Source: Burkholderiaceae bacterium (GTDB lineage: Bacteria; Pseudomonadota; Gammaproteobacteria; Burkholderiales; Burkholderiaceae_E). Taken from it: a DNA stretch of 52,530 nt. Positions 27,501 through 36,054 of this stretch are shown here, piece by piece; positions within the stretch are counted from its first letter, which is position 1; the number at the start of each line of letters is the position of its first letter. The DNA is taken from the NCBI GenBank assembly GCA_023954135.1, contig JAMLIN010000030.1:1-52530 (forward strand). Direction: 5' to 3'. The notes beneath the pieces were generated by a model. The model was not told the origin of the DNA and searched no databases. It was given only the letters and a program-made list of their open reading frames with translations. The position numbers and the translations under genes were made by a program.

Positions 27501-28169
27501 CGCTCGCGCCGCATCGGCCAGGCGCCGCAGCTCGGCCGCGTAGTCGGCGCGATGGATCGGCGCGGGCGCGAGCGCACGATCGTCGGCGGCCAGCAGGCCA
27601 TGCAGGCCCGACGCCAGGCGCGCGGCGGTGTTGCCGCCGGCGAGCAGGACCTCCACCATCCACTCGTCCCCGTCGCGCAGCACATGACGCCACCAGCGCT
27701 GCACCGCCGCTTCGACGTATGCCGGATCGACGTCGCGCATCTCGGCATCGAACGGCCTGCCCATGCTCAGCGAATGCTCGGCGAGGATGCGCTGGCACAA
27801 GCCGTGGATCGTGGAGATCGGCGCTTCGTCGAAGAGGGCGCACGCCTGGCGCAAGCGCGGCAGGTCGCGCTTCGGCTCGCAGCGCGGCAGGTAGGCCTCG
27901 ATGAAGACGTCCTCGACCTTTTCGCCGGCGAGCGCCGCCTCGAGCGATCCGATCGCCCGCAGGATCCGATCGCGCAGCTCCGCCGCCGCCTTCCGGGTGA
28001 AGGTGACGACGACGATCTCCTCGATGCTCACGTCGCGCTCGAGCAGCGCGCGCAGCACCAGGTTGGCGAGCGTCCAGGTCTTGCCGGTACCGGCGTCGGC
28101 CTCGAGCAGGCTGAAGCCGTCGAAGATCTCCGGATCCAGAACCGGATGACCGTCGAGCCTCGTCGTCAT
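24570..28169 (-). CDS. recB: exodeoxyribonuclease V beta subunit RecB
   Basis: 1199 residues. 3'-5' helicase and sole nuclease of RecBCD. Walker A EADAGTGKT (Lys30), VVTFTRKAAAELRDRI, VFVDECQDTDPCQWEIL (Walker B), LTMHKSKGLEFPIVFVP and VYVAATRAEHRLYLF cover the UvrD-like helicase. The C-terminal nuclease shows Asp1087, Asp1100 and Lys1102 (IDLVF and WILDWKSN), the same spacing as the E. coli catalytic residues, so the nuclease is predicted active. It overlaps recC by 4 bases (ATGA). Confidence 0.97.
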   Translation of the reverse strand: MTTRLDGHPVLDPEIFDGFSLLEADAGTGKTWTLANLVLRALLERDVSIEEIVVVTFTRKAAAELRDRILRAIGSLEAALAGEKVEDVFIEAYLPRCEPKRDLPRLRQACALFDEAPISTIHGLCQRILAEHSLSMGRPFDAEMRDVDPAYVEAAVQRWWRHVLRDGDEWMVEVLLAGGNTAARLASGLHGLLAADDRALAPAPIHRADYAAELRRLADAARAALRDERDGFAAWLLSTDGINRRSYTRARVPEWLDRTGEWLDRLPSSLSDRRKRPDDRLPRERLAASAFSADPAAPQPPFALPGLLDELDALVVRRAGLRAGLLEELREVVGHELALRKREEGVQTYDDLLRLTRDALREPQRGQALAGRLRRRYPIVFVDECQDTDPCQWEILRLLHAPTFEAESDPRLSLVLVGDPKQSIYSFRNADVFAYIAARGQARRQLRLGDNQRASDELVAGLNLLFAAPDVFVLPDIRFAPAGIGSRPRDRWQAPPGDDRRALNLVEIEAGSLVPDIEAAALGFMVREIARLLAGAGGTIVAPDAGRRVPRARDIAVLVRSADEGGKAKQALRAHGIGAVEITRDSVFATRDAGELLRIIDAIADPASASAMRSAMLTAAIGFDAPALEALALDPAEWSRHVESFARAAGAWRYLGPVAALRRLLFHDFEAAARLAADRDAERRLTNLLHLLELLGEMPEAREEAAQARAALADRIARSADGKDESAELRLESDDDLVQILTMHKSKGLEFPIVFVPFGWRDIRKSKTEDAAALHEPDGEGGWRTVLLCGPRADGEGAAIGAMRQRARQEEESEAMRLVYVAATRAEHRLYLFWSASKGDGQVGRLLGASQADRVAEMVRKAPQAVAGLGCMPEPREAASDDAPLRRRAEELRAREFTGEIATPWEERSYTALMRAIRPDAVDALAPLPPAEAPRPDHDEWIVVPVDPDEPPSGEQAVRHAFPAGARAGTALHAVLEEVDFGRPVDPELVARVLGRHGITADARAVADWLDRVLDTPLPDGAGAMPRLRGLGKAGFTRELKFILPAIGSNAVDRTRRIVGIVRKEFAIDGELASNADWHGYLGGFIDLVFEADGRYWILDWKSNRLGGDDSSYHEQAMAASIASHGYALQFCLYTLALHRLLASRLPGYDYERHFGGVYYAFLRGMTGAAGKGVHFARPSRELVVALDAQLSGTAGGGD

Positions 28170-31100
28170 GCCGACTCCAGCGCCTTGCAGAGCGCGGCGA
28201 TCGTCATCGGCCCGTCGATCGCGCCGAAGACCGGGCCGTAGACCTCGAGGCCGGCGTCGAGGATGCTCCCGGGATCGGGCAGGCCCGAGCGCCAGAGGAT
28301 CTCGTAGGCGAACGCTCCGGACGAGCGCGCCGACCAGGCCTCGCCCTTCACTAGCGACCCCGCCAGCGAGGCCCGTGCCAGATCGCGATCGAAGGCATCG
28401 CCCCGCCCGCCCGCGGCGATCGCCTCGGCCATGGGGTACGGAAACAGCGGCAAGGGCTCGCTGCGGATCCGCGCCGAACTGGCGAGCGCATGCGCGAGCG
28501 CCGCGTCGGCCGGACCGCCCGGCCCGATCCTCGCGCCCCGCCAGCCGGAATCCCGGTCATGGAAGAGCAGGACCGTGCACGCCCGCTCGGCGTCGGCCCC
28601 GCCCGATCCGAGCCACAAGGCGTGCCGCAGCCAGGCATCGATGAGGGCGCGATGATTGGCGCCGAACTCGCTCACGACGAACTGCAGCCGATCCCCATGG
28701 AGGTTCTCTAGCCGGCCGACGAGCCGGCCAGCGGCGCCACCCCAGGACAGGACCCGCGACTCGCCGACGCCGTCAGGCAGGCCGAAAGCCGCGAGCAGGC
28801 GCGAACGCGCCGCGAGAGCGCCTGCCACGCGGGCGGCGAGCCCGCGCGACATGATGGTCTCCCCGACCCCGTCCGGAGCCCAGGGCGCATCGGCGACGAT
28901 CTCGCCAAGGGACTCGATGGCGATCTCGCCGCGCCAGACCGGCGCCAGCACCCGCTGGAGCAGCGTCGCATCGATGGCATGGGGATCGAAGGGCGCAACG
29001 CCATCGGTCCTGGCCACCGACGCCGGCCGCCGAATTCGCAGAACCTCCCGGCAATACGACTGCGCCGGCGAAGCCAGATCGCCGACGATGCTGGCGAGTC
29101 CCGCCGGATCCCCTGCCGCCGCGGTATCGGCCGCGCGCATCACCGTGGTCACCGGCCGCCAATCGGGGCAGGCGACCGGCGCCGCCCCCTTGCGCAACGC
29201 GGGCGGCTCCTGGATGGCGCGAGCCGCGCCGAGCCATTCGGCCGCGAAGCTATGCCCGGGCAGGCGGCCATCGAAAGCAGCCGCCCCGAAGGCTTGCAGG
29301 CCATGCTCGTGAGGCTCGATGCGCGCGCCGCCGCCCACCCGCCCGAGATACTCGAGCAGCTCGCGCAACTGCGACGAAGGGTTGCGCTCGCTGTCGTCGC
29401 GCGCGTCACGCCCGGTGTAGAAGCAGAGCAGGCGATCACCGGTCGCGAGCACCGCATCGAGAAAGGCGCCGCGATCGTCGGAGCGGCCGAGCCGGTCGCC
29501 GAAGCGCGGCCACGCCGCCATCAGGTCGAATTCCAGTGGCCGCGAGGGGCGCGGCCAGGCCTCGTCGTCCAGGCCGAGCACCGCAGCGAGCCGGAACGGC
29601 ACCCCGGGCAAGGCGCCCAGGTTGCAGACGGTGATGGCGCCGCCGGGGCTGGCGGCAGCGCCGCCCGAGGTCAGGTCCGCCGCGAGCGCCGCGCCGAAGA
29701 CTTCGAGGGGCATGGCATCGATGACGCCATCGGCGCTGCCGACCACCCGGGCGAGCGCATCGCGGATCCGGACGAGCCCGGACCCATCCGGCCCGGCCGG
29801 TGCGAGCATCGTCTCGCACCAGTCGAGGAGCGCGCCCCCCCAGGCTGCCGGCGGGCGCTCGCGCGGCAGGCCGGCGAGCCCGGCGGCATCCTCGAGGATC
29901 CCCAGCACACGCTCGAGCACGCGCGAATCGGCGAAGAGGGGCCCACCGATCCGGCGGCGATCGCCGACCACCGCGACGTCGTCGTTGCCCAGCATGCCGA
30001 GCACCAGGCGCTCGAGCCCGGCCTGCCAGCCGTGCCTGGACGCCTCGGGCTCGACCTGCTCGTCGCTGTAAACGCCGGCATCGCCGAGCCAGCCCGCGAT
30101 CCGCTGCAGCGCTTCATCGTCCAGGCCACAGCTCGCGCGCAAGAGCGGATTGCCGAGCAGCGCCAGCAAGCTGTCGACATTGCGCGGCCCGCGCGCGAAG
30201 TCGAGCAGATGCACGAGGGCGCGCACCGCCGGCTCGACCCGCGGATCGCGATCCGCGATCCTGTAGGGCAGGCGTCGCCCGGCGGGCGCCGAGCCGAAGA
30301 CCGCGTCGATCGCCGGCGCGAAGCGGGCCGTGTCGTTGCAGTAGACCACCACGTCGCCGGGCGTGAGGCCCGGGATCGACTCGAAGGCATCGAGCAGGCG
30401 ATCGTGCAGGACCTCGACCTGGCGGATCTCGCCATGGGTCGAATGGATCTCGATCGAACGGTCGGGAGCGTCCCCGGGCAAGCGCTCCCAGACACCGTCG
30501 TCGAGCGTCAGGACGGCCTTGCGCAGCGCATCGAGCGCATCGCGCGGCGGCGCCACCGGCTGCTCGCGAAACGACTCGTCGACTTCGACCTGCCCCTCGC
30601 CCTCGAGCATCCGCAGCTGGGCCAGGAAATCGCGTTGCGACTTGCCCCAGGCGCCGAGGATCGCCGGCTCGCTGTCGAAAAGCCAGGCCTGCGACGGATC
30701 CTCGTGCGCGATGCGCGCGGCTTCGGCCGGCGACACCAGGTCCTCCCAGAAGTCGCGGCTCGGATCCGGGGCGAACCAGTGGATGTCGCGCAGCCCGGCG
30801 AACTCGCCGAGCAGGCGGAACTGCTCGGGCGACATCGACAGGGCGCCGAGCACGAAGATGCGTCCCGGCGCCAGGCGCTCGCCGAGCCGCTCGAGGGCAT
30901 CGCCACCCTCCCGGCGCGCCAGCGCGAGGACATCCCGGAAGCGATCGAAGGGGTGGCGCCGCGACACATGGGGAAGCCTGTCGAGCAGGCGCAGCCACAG
31001 CCAGCGCTGCCAGGGCTCGTGGACGAAAGCCGGATCGTTCGCGCCCACCAGCCTGCCCTGCCCCCACTGGTCGAGCCAGTCGCGCCGAAAGGCAAGGTAG

Positions 31101-31504
31101 CGATCGAAGCGCTGCGCGATCGCGCTGGCAAGCGCGAAGCACTCGCGCGCGTCGAGTTGCGCGAGACGCGAGCGCAGGGGCTCGCAGTCCGCGATGGGCG
31201 GCATGTCGCGAAACGCCTCGAGGATCACCCAGCGGGCGCGCTCGGGCTCGAATGGCGAGCGCCCCGGGAGATCGGCGATCATCCGCTCGAGCGCGCCCCA
31301 GATGTAGCGGCCGCCGAGCGATATCTCGAGGAGTGCCGAGATGCCGTAGCGTTCGGCCACCAGACGCTCCAGCCAGGCGCCGACGCCCATGGTCGGCACC
31401 AGCACCACGTCGCGAGCGAGCACTGGCCGCCCGGCGGGATCGAGCGCATCGACGAAGCGCCGGGCCAGCGCGGCGGGATCGCTGTCGAACTCGATGCGCA
31501 GCAT
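28166..31504 (-). CDS. recC: exodeoxyribonuclease V gamma subunit RecC
   Basis: 1112 residues, close to E. coli RecC (1122). It splits the duplex and recognises Chi as single-stranded DNA passes through its inactive helicase fold. Visible are the family N-terminus MLRIEFDSDPAALARRF with VLVPTMGVGAWL and GISALLEISLGGRYIW, the central DVVVYCNDTARFAPAI and ITVCNLGALPGVPFRLAAVLGLDD, and a C-terminal domain with SPAQSYCREVL. ATG 31504 is chosen because it matches the family start; an upstream ATG at 31615 would add 37 unrelated residues. Confidence 0.96.
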   Translation of the reverse strand: MLRIEFDSDPAALARRFVDALDPAGRPVLARDVVLVPTMGVGAWLERLVAERYGISALLEISLGGRYIWGALERMIADLPGRSPFEPERARWVILEAFRDMPPIADCEPLRSRLAQLDARECFALASAIAQRFDRYLAFRRDWLDQWGQGRLVGANDPAFVHEPWQRWLWLRLLDRLPHVSRRHPFDRFRDVLALARREGGDALERLGERLAPGRIFVLGALSMSPEQFRLLGEFAGLRDIHWFAPDPSRDFWEDLVSPAEAARIAHEDPSQAWLFDSEPAILGAWGKSQRDFLAQLRMLEGEGQVEVDESFREQPVAPPRDALDALRKAVLTLDDGVWERLPGDAPDRSIEIHSTHGEIRQVEVLHDRLLDAFESIPGLTPGDVVVYCNDTARFAPAIDAVFGSAPAGRRLPYRIADRDPRVEPAVRALVHLLDFARGPRNVDSLLALLGNPLLRASCGLDDEALQRIAGWLGDAGVYSDEQVEPEASRHGWQAGLERLVLGMLGNDDVAVVGDRRRIGGPLFADSRVLERVLGILEDAAGLAGLPRERPPAAWGGALLDWCETMLAPAGPDGSGLVRIRDALARVVGSADGVIDAMPLEVFGAALAADLTSGGAAASPGGAITVCNLGALPGVPFRLAAVLGLDDEAWPRPSRPLEFDLMAAWPRFGDRLGRSDDRGAFLDAVLATGDRLLCFYTGRDARDDSERNPSSQLRELLEYLGRVGGGARIEPHEHGLQAFGAAAFDGRLPGHSFAAEWLGAARAIQEPPALRKGAAPVACPDWRPVTTVMRAADTAAAGDPAGLASIVGDLASPAQSYCREVLRIRRPASVARTDGVAPFDPHAIDATLLQRVLAPVWRGEIAIESLGEIVADAPWAPDGVGETIMSRGLAARVAGALAARSRLLAAFGLPDGVGESRVLSWGGAAGRLVGRLENLHGDRLQFVVSEFGANHRALIDAWLRHALWLGSGGADAERACTVLLFHDRDSGWRGARIGPGGPADAALAHALASSARIRSEPLPLFPYPMAEAIAAGGRGDAFDRDLARASLAGSLVKGEAWSARSSGAFAYEILWRSGLPDPGSILDAGLEVYGPVFGAIDGPMTIAALCKALESA

Positions 31505-31673
31505 GCCCGGCTCAGAACCCGCGAACGGGCCGGACGCGCCCGAGCGGTGCGCCAGGGGGGTTCCGATCGAGGCGCAAAGCGCAGCCATGTCGGGCGACAT
31601 GGCGAGCATTTGCAACGATGAGCGGGGCCGACATGGCGTGACGAGCGGGCGTGGACGGCTCGTTCACGGGTTC

Positions 31674-32123
31674 TCAGGCGGCGAGCGTCGCCGCCGCGAT
31701 CGTCAGCACACCGAGCACGAGGTTCACCACCACCAGCAGCCGGATCCGTCCGAGGCTCGCTGCCGCCGCCGGCAGGTCGGAGGTACCGGCCGCGCGGCGC
31801 GCCGCGGGGAAGATCACCCAGCGGATCCAGACGAACACCAGGGTCATCACGACACCCCCGGCGAGCATCATGTGCCAGCCGGGCGGCGCCGCCGCCATGC
31901 CCACCGGCAGCAGCATCGCCAGCCCGGTCACCCATATCGCGAGGATGGCGATCGTGACCTGCAGGAAGAATCGCTCCAGGGTCGCGACCATGAGGGGCGC
32001 GCGCTGCGCCGGCAGGAGATCGGCGCTGGCGGGCCGCAGGCAGAAGAGGACGAAGGACATGCCGCCGATCCAGACAATGACGGCGAGCAGATGGACGAAC
32101 AACAGGAGTTTCGGCATTGCCAT
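31674..32123 (-). CDS. CopD-like four-helix membrane protein
   Basis: 149 residues, almost entirely four membrane helices (about 5-27, 50-75, 83-103, 125-147). The N-terminal LLLFVHLLAVIVWIGGMSFVLF resembles the CopD/DUF2269-like families, where a histidine in the first helix (HLLAVIVWIGG) is conserved and may bind heme or metal. Function is unknown. The ATG at 32123 overlaps the DUF924 stop by one base, suggesting coupling. An alternative ATG is 6 bases downstream. Confidence 0.7.
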   Translation of the reverse strand: MAMPKLLLFVHLLAVIVWIGGMSFVLFCLRPASADLLPAQRAPLMVATLERFFLQVTIAILAIWVTGLAMLLPVGMAAAPPGWHMMLAGGVVMTLVFVWIRWVIFPAARRAAGTSDLPAAAASLGRIRLLVVVNLVLGVLTIAAATLAA

Positions 32124-32728
32124 CAGAAGCGCGAACCGGGCGTTGCGAGGAATGCGATCTCGTCCGGCGTGGATGGCCGCCCGAGGATCTCGTTGCGATG
32201 GGGAAAGCGGCCGAAACGACGGACGACGTCGCGATGGCTGACCGCCCAGTCGTATGCGCCCGCGCTTGCAGGAAACGCCCGCAGAGCATCGAACAGCGCG
32301 ACCGAGCGATCCTGCTCGGCGAGCGACTCGGCGTGCTCGAACGGCAGATAGACGAACCAGCGCTGCAGCGGCGTCAGTTCGCGGTCGGCGCCCGATTCGA
32401 CCAGGCGGGTCGCCACGGCAAGCGCCTTCGCGTCGCCTGCGAACATGCGTGGGGTATTGCGAAAGACGTTGCGGGTGAACTGGTCGAGAACCACGATCAG
32501 GGCCAGGGCGGCATCCGGACCCTTCGCTTCCCAGTGATCGAGCCGCCCCGCGAGCGCCGCCTCGATCACCGCGCCGAAGCGCTCGCCGATCAGAGCATCG
32601 AAGGCCGGATCCTTGCGGAACCAGGCGTCGCGCGGCGCATCGGCATCCGGCGCACCGAACCAGAACTCGAGCACCCTGGCGGGATCGTCGATTTCGGAAG
32701 TCATGTCGACAGTCATGTTGCGGCCCAT
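32123..32728 (-). CDS. DUF924 family protein
   Basis: 201 residues. Cytoplasmic all-helical protein of the DUF924 family (TPR-like fold), function unknown. Signatures seen: VLEFWFGAPDADAPRDAWFRKDPAFD, LDQFTRNVFRNTPRMFAGD, FVYLPFEHAESLAEQDRSV and HRDVVRRFGRFPHRNEILGR. Three in-frame ATGs (32728, 32716, 32704) compete; AGGAG lies only 3 bases before the first, so the start may be slightly downstream. Head-to-head with the acyl-CoA-binding protein gene. Confidence 0.9.
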   Translation of the reverse strand: MGRNMTVDMTSEIDDPARVLEFWFGAPDADAPRDAWFRKDPAFDALIGERFGAVIEAALAGRLDHWEAKGPDAALALIVVLDQFTRNVFRNTPRMFAGDAKALAVATRLVESGADRELTPLQRWFVYLPFEHAESLAEQDRSVALFDALRAFPASAGAYDWAVSHRDVVRRFGRFPHRNEILGRPSTPDEIAFLATPGSRF

Positions 32729-32766
32729 CCTCTCCTGCCTCCGGCTACAGCGCCAATCGCCCTTGC

Positions 32767-32790
32767 TATGATACTTGCGCCACCAGGAGG
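32767..32790 (+). promoter_or_regulatory. extended -10 promoter and strong ribosome site for the ACBP gene
   Basis: TTGC-TATGAT (-10 at 32767-32772, with the extended TGn) followed by a perfect AGGAGG (32785-32790) seven bases before the ATG at 32797. No good -35 is visible, as expected for extended -10 promoters. Confidence 0.5.
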
Positions 32791-32796
32791 AACCCG

Positions 32797-33054
32797 ATGG
32801 ACGATCTGGGCAAGCAGTTCGAACAGGCGGTCGCGGACTCGAAGCGTCTGACCGAGCGACCCGACAACGCCACCCTGCTCGAGCTCTACGCGCTGTACAA
32901 GCAGGCGAGCGAAGGCGATGCGACCGGGGATCGCCCGGGCATGTCGGACTTCGTCGGCCGCGCGAAATGGGATGCCTGGAAAGCCCTCGAGGGCACCGGC
33001 AGCGACGAGGCGAAGCAGCGCTACATCGCCCTGGTCGAGGACCTCAAGGCTTAG
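32797..33054 (+). CDS. acyl-CoA-binding protein
   Basis: 85 residues, the classical four-helix ACBP size. Binds medium- and long-chain acyl-CoA in the cytoplasm. Conserved elements: LGKQFEQAVADSK at the start, LLELYALYKQASEGDATGDRPG (the Tyr/Lys ligand-binding stretch) and RAKWDAWKALEGTGSDEAKQRYI. Its 3' end overlaps the convergent antiporter gene by 4 bases. Confidence 0.95.
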   Translation: MDDLGKQFEQAVADSKRLTERPDNATLLELYALYKQASEGDATGDRPGMSDFVGRAKWDAWKALEGTGSDEAKQRYIALVEDLKA

Positions 33055-34310
33055 ATCAGCCGGAACGCCAGGATCGCGACGATCGTCGGAATCAGCGCCG
33101 CGGCCAGGATGCCCAGCGCGCTGATCTCCTCGTGCTCGAAGCTGCGCTTGAGGATCGAGTAGCCGGCCGGGTTGGGCGCGTTCGCGATCACGGTCAGGCC
33201 GCCCCCGGTCACCGCGCCGGCGACCAGTGAATACTTGAACTCGTCGGAAAGCCCCTCGACCAGCGAGCCGAGGTAGGTGAGCGCGGCGTTGTCGGTGATC
33301 GCGGTCAGCGCCGTTGCGCCGTAAAAGACCGCCGTGGGACTCATGCCCTCGAGCAGGGGCTGCAGCCACCATTGCTGCTGCCCGCCCAGCACCACCAGGC
33401 CGGCGAGGAAGAACGCGACGAGCAGGCCTTCGCGCAGGATCAGGCGATCCTGGTAGCGGGGATAGGCCGTGGCGACCCCCATGAAGAACAGGAACATTCC
33501 CATGAACACCACCGGATGGTGGGCGAAGACCACGATCCCCACGAGGAAGGCCAGGTGGATGAAGGTGAGCACCGGGGGCACCTTCAGCTCGTCGAGAACC
33601 GGCTCGGCCGGCGGAATCCGGGCAAGCTCGTGACGGAAGATCCACGCGACTCCGCCCGCGTTGATCGCCACCGCGAGAGCCGAGCGCCAGCCGAAATGAG
33701 TGAGCATGAAGCCGAGATCCCAGCCCCAGGTCGCGGCGACCATCAGGATGGGCGGCGCCGCATAGGGCGTCAGCGTGCCGCCGATCGAGATGTTGACGAA
33801 CAGGACGCCGATCGTCGCGTACTGAAGCCTCGTCGACAGGCCCGCGGCGTAGAAGCGGTCGCGCAGCAGCAGCGCGGCCAGGGTCATCGCCGCCGGCTCG
33901 GTGATGAACGAGCCGAGCAGCGGCACCACGGCAAGGGCGACGAAGTACGTCGCGACCGGGGTCGAGAACGGCAGGACTCTCGAAACGCGGTCGACGATGG
34001 CGAGCGCGAGGTTCAGGATCGGCCGGCTTGCCGCCACCACCATGATGACGAACACGAACATCGGCTCGGTGAAGTTCCGCGACTCGAGGTACTCGAGCGC
34101 GCCGGCCGCCTCGCCGAAGACGGTGAGATAGACGATCAGCACCATCGCCCAGAAACCGAAGACGACCTCGACCTCGCCGAGCATGTGCCATATGCCGGCA
34201 TGGGCCGGCTGCCGGTGCGCCAGCTTCTCGAAGAACTTGCCCGAGAAGGTGTGGATGACCGCGATCGCGAACAGGACGACGGCGCCGATCTTCAGGGTCT
34301 CTGGACTCAA
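33051..34310 (-). CDS. putative Na+/H+ antiporter (NhaD-like family), TTG start
   Basis: 419 residues with about 11-12 membrane helices. It resembles the putative Na+/H+ antiporter family within the ion transporter superfamily: VIMVVAASRPILNLALAIVD, SFITEPAAMTLAALLLRDRF, FVNISIGGTLTPYAAPPILM and the near-C-terminal LTAITDNAALTYLGSLVEGL and VIANAPNPAGYSIL segments. Acidic and Asn residues in those stretches are the likely ion ligands. Transported ion is inferred from family only. TTG at 34310 is preferred because GGAG stands 6 bases upstream and no ATG precedes the first helix. Confidence 0.85.
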   Translation of the reverse strand: MSPETLKIGAVVLFAIAVIHTFSGKFFEKLAHRQPAHAGIWHMLGEVEVVFGFWAMVLIVYLTVFGEAAGALEYLESRNFTEPMFVFVIMVVAASRPILNLALAIVDRVSRVLPFSTPVATYFVALAVVPLLGSFITEPAAMTLAALLLRDRFYAAGLSTRLQYATIGVLFVNISIGGTLTPYAAPPILMVAATWGWDLGFMLTHFGWRSALAVAINAGGVAWIFRHELARIPPAEPVLDELKVPPVLTFIHLAFLVGIVVFAHHPVVFMGMFLFFMGVATAYPRYQDRLILREGLLVAFFLAGLVVLGGQQQWWLQPLLEGMSPTAVFYGATALTAITDNAALTYLGSLVEGLSDEFKYSLVAGAVTGGGLTVIANAPNPAGYSILKRSFEHEEISALGILAAALIPTIVAILAFRLI

Positions 34311-34440
34311 GTCTCGCTCCGGTGATTACGGCCTGGCCCGTTTGAGATGATGATGGGGCCGGCGCAGGCGATTTGAACAGAATCGCGCGCTCCGGCCAAG
34401 CGGGTCGACACGACGGGCGTGCCGGCGCGGCGCGGCGGGA

Positions 34441-34716
34441 TCAGCCGAAATAGCGATCGAAATAGTCCTGCATCCGCATCTCGATCCGTGGCCTGAAGGC
34501 CTTGAGCAGCCCCGCCAGCCGGGCATGCATCTCCACACTGTCGCGAGTCACGACGAGCGACCCGGCCACGCCGGGGCGGGAAAAGTGCAGGGTGCATCCG
34601 TCCCATTCGTTGACCATGTCGAACTCGCTCGCGAGCTCATCGGCGACATGCCGCGCCGCCGCCCTGCCCTTCTTCAGGCCGAGCTTGTGCCTTCTCTTGA
34701 GCTGAAGCTCGAACAT
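34441..34716 (-). CDS. polyhydroxyalkanoic acid system (PHA granule-associated) family protein
   Basis: 91 residues. It matches the small PHA_gran_rgn-type family: an N-terminal Arg/Lys-rich segment (LKRRHKLGLKKGRAAARHVADEL) followed by a beta-rich middle (GCTLHFSRPGVAGSLVVTRDSVEMHARLAGLL) and EMRMQDYFDRYFG. The family is linked to PHA storage-granule regions but its role is unproved. GGAGGAG lies just upstream of ATG 34716; the longer frame to 34860 is rejected because it runs into pncB. phaZ and bktB in this window make PHA metabolism plausible. Confidence 0.85.
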   Translation of the reverse strand: MFELQLKRRHKLGLKKGRAAARHVADELASEFDMVNEWDGCTLHFSRPGVAGSLVVTRDSVEMHARLAGLLKAFRPRIEMRMQDYFDRYFG

Positions 34717-34753
34717 CGTCTCCTCCCGGGCCTCGTCCGCCCCATCCGGCCAG

Positions 34754-35932
34754 TCACTCCGCCTTGATGTCGAACACCTGCCGAAGATACTGGAGATATG
34801 CGACGTCCTCGCACATGTTCTTGCCCGGCGTGTCCGACAGCTTGGCAACCGGCTGGCCATTGCAGCGGATCATCTTGATGACGATCTGCAACGGATGGTA
34901 GCCGAGGTCGTTGGTCAGGTTGGTGCCGATCCCGAAGGCGAGCCGCGCCCGGCCATGAAAGCGGCGGAACAGCTCGATGGCGATCGGGAAGGTCAGGGCA
35001 TCGGAGAAGACCAGGGTGCGGGTACGCGGGTCGACCCGGTGCGCTTCGTAGTGCGCGATCATCCGCTCTCCCCATTCGAAGGGATCGCCGGAATCATGCC
35101 GGGCACCGTCGAAGAGCTTGCAGAAGTACAGGTCGAAATCGCGCAGGAAGGCCGTCATCCCGTACACGTCGGACAGGGCGATGCCGAGGTCGCCGCGATA
35201 CTCCTGCGCCCATTTCTCGAACCCGTAGATCTGCGAGTCGCGCAGGCGAGGGCCCAGTGCCTGGCATGCCTGCAGGTACTCGTGCGCCATCGTGCCCAGC
35301 GGGGTGAGCCCCTGCTGCATCGCATACAGGACGTTCGAGGTTCCCGCGAGGTTCTCGCCCAGCGACTCGCGGCAGGTCATCAGCAGCTCCTCGTGCCACA
35401 GGCGCGAGAACCGGCGCCGGGTGCCGTAGTCGGCGATGCGCATGTCGGCCAGCGTCGGATCGTCGGCCACCATCGCGATCTTCTCGACCAGCCGGCGCCG
35501 CCCTTCCGCGTAGTCGGGCACCCGCTGGGTGCGGCGGAAGTACGTCTCGTTGACGATCGACAGGACCGGGATCTCGAACAGGATCGTGTGCAGCCACGGC
35601 CCCTTGATGGTGATGTCGATCTCGCCGTTGTCCTTGTCGGAAGGCCGGACCGTGATGTACTTCCGATTCATCTGGAACAGGCCGAGAAAATCGACGAAAT
35701 CGCTCTTGATGAACCGCATCGCCCGCAGGTAGTCGAGCTCGCGCTCGCGAAAGCGCAGGGTGCACAGATGCGCGATCTCGTCGACGATCTCGTCGATGCA
35801 GGGCCGCAGGTCGATGCCCGGCGTGCGGCACTTGAAGCGGTACTCGACCTGGGCGTCGGGAAACCTGTGGAGCACGACCTGCATCATCGTGAACTTGTAC
35901 AGGTCGGTGTCGAGCAGCGAAGTGATGATCAT
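34754..35932 (-). CDS. pncB: nicotinate phosphoribosyltransferase
   Basis: 392 residues, the usual PncB length. It converts nicotinate and PRPP to nicotinate mononucleotide in NAD salvage, ATP-coupled through a phosphohistidine. Seen: [79 protein letters not shown] and [12 protein letters not shown]; the catalytic His is probably in [12 protein letters not shown] -10-like TAGAAT ends 7 bases before the ATG and there is no Shine-Dalgarno, suggesting a leaderless mRNA. Head-to-head with the DUF2868 gene. Confidence 0.97.
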   Translation of the reverse strand: MIITSLLDTDLYKFTMMQVVLHRFPDAQVEYRFKCRTPGIDLRPCIDEIVDEIAHLCTLRFRERELDYLRAMRFIKSDFVDFLGLFQMNRKYITVRPSDKDNGEIDITIKGPWLHTILFEIPVLSIVNETYFRRTQRVPDYAEGRRRLVEKIAMVADDPTLADMRIADYGTRRRFSRLWHEELLMTCRESLGENLAGTSNVLYAMQQGLTPLGTMAHEYLQACQALGPRLRDSQIYGFEKWAQEYRGDLGIALSDVYGMTAFLRDFDLYFCKLFDGARHDSGDPFEWGERMIAHYEAHRVDPRTRTLVFSDALTFPIAIELFRRFHGRARLAFGIGTNLTNDLGYHPLQIVIKMIRCNGQPVAKLSDTPGKNMCEDVAYLQYLRQVFDIKAE

Positions 35933-35939
35933 GGGGAGA

Positions 35940-35945
35940 ATTCTA
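35940..35945 (-). promoter_or_regulatory. -10-like box immediately upstream of pncB
   Basis: TAGAAT on the minus strand, separated from the pncB ATG by only 7 bases (TCTCCCC). The -35 region is poor. If used, transcription starts at or near the ATG. Confidence 0.4.
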
Positions 35946-36054
35946 AGCAGGAACCGCGGGATGCCGGTCCACCGACCGCCCGATGGGGCAGCCGGCGGCG
36001 TTCATGGCAGGATATCGGTTTATTCCTGCCGGCGCGCCGCTCGAAGCGACCGCG

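Noticed and set aside
31505-31615. Extended N-terminus of RecC
   Set aside because: The family begins at MLRIEFDSD; the 37 upstream residues have no counterpart.
28979-31621. 880-residue open frame on the plus strand across recC
   Set aside because: Antisense shadow of recC; composition is Arg/Glu/Ala/Gly-rich without motifs, while recC matches its family along its length.
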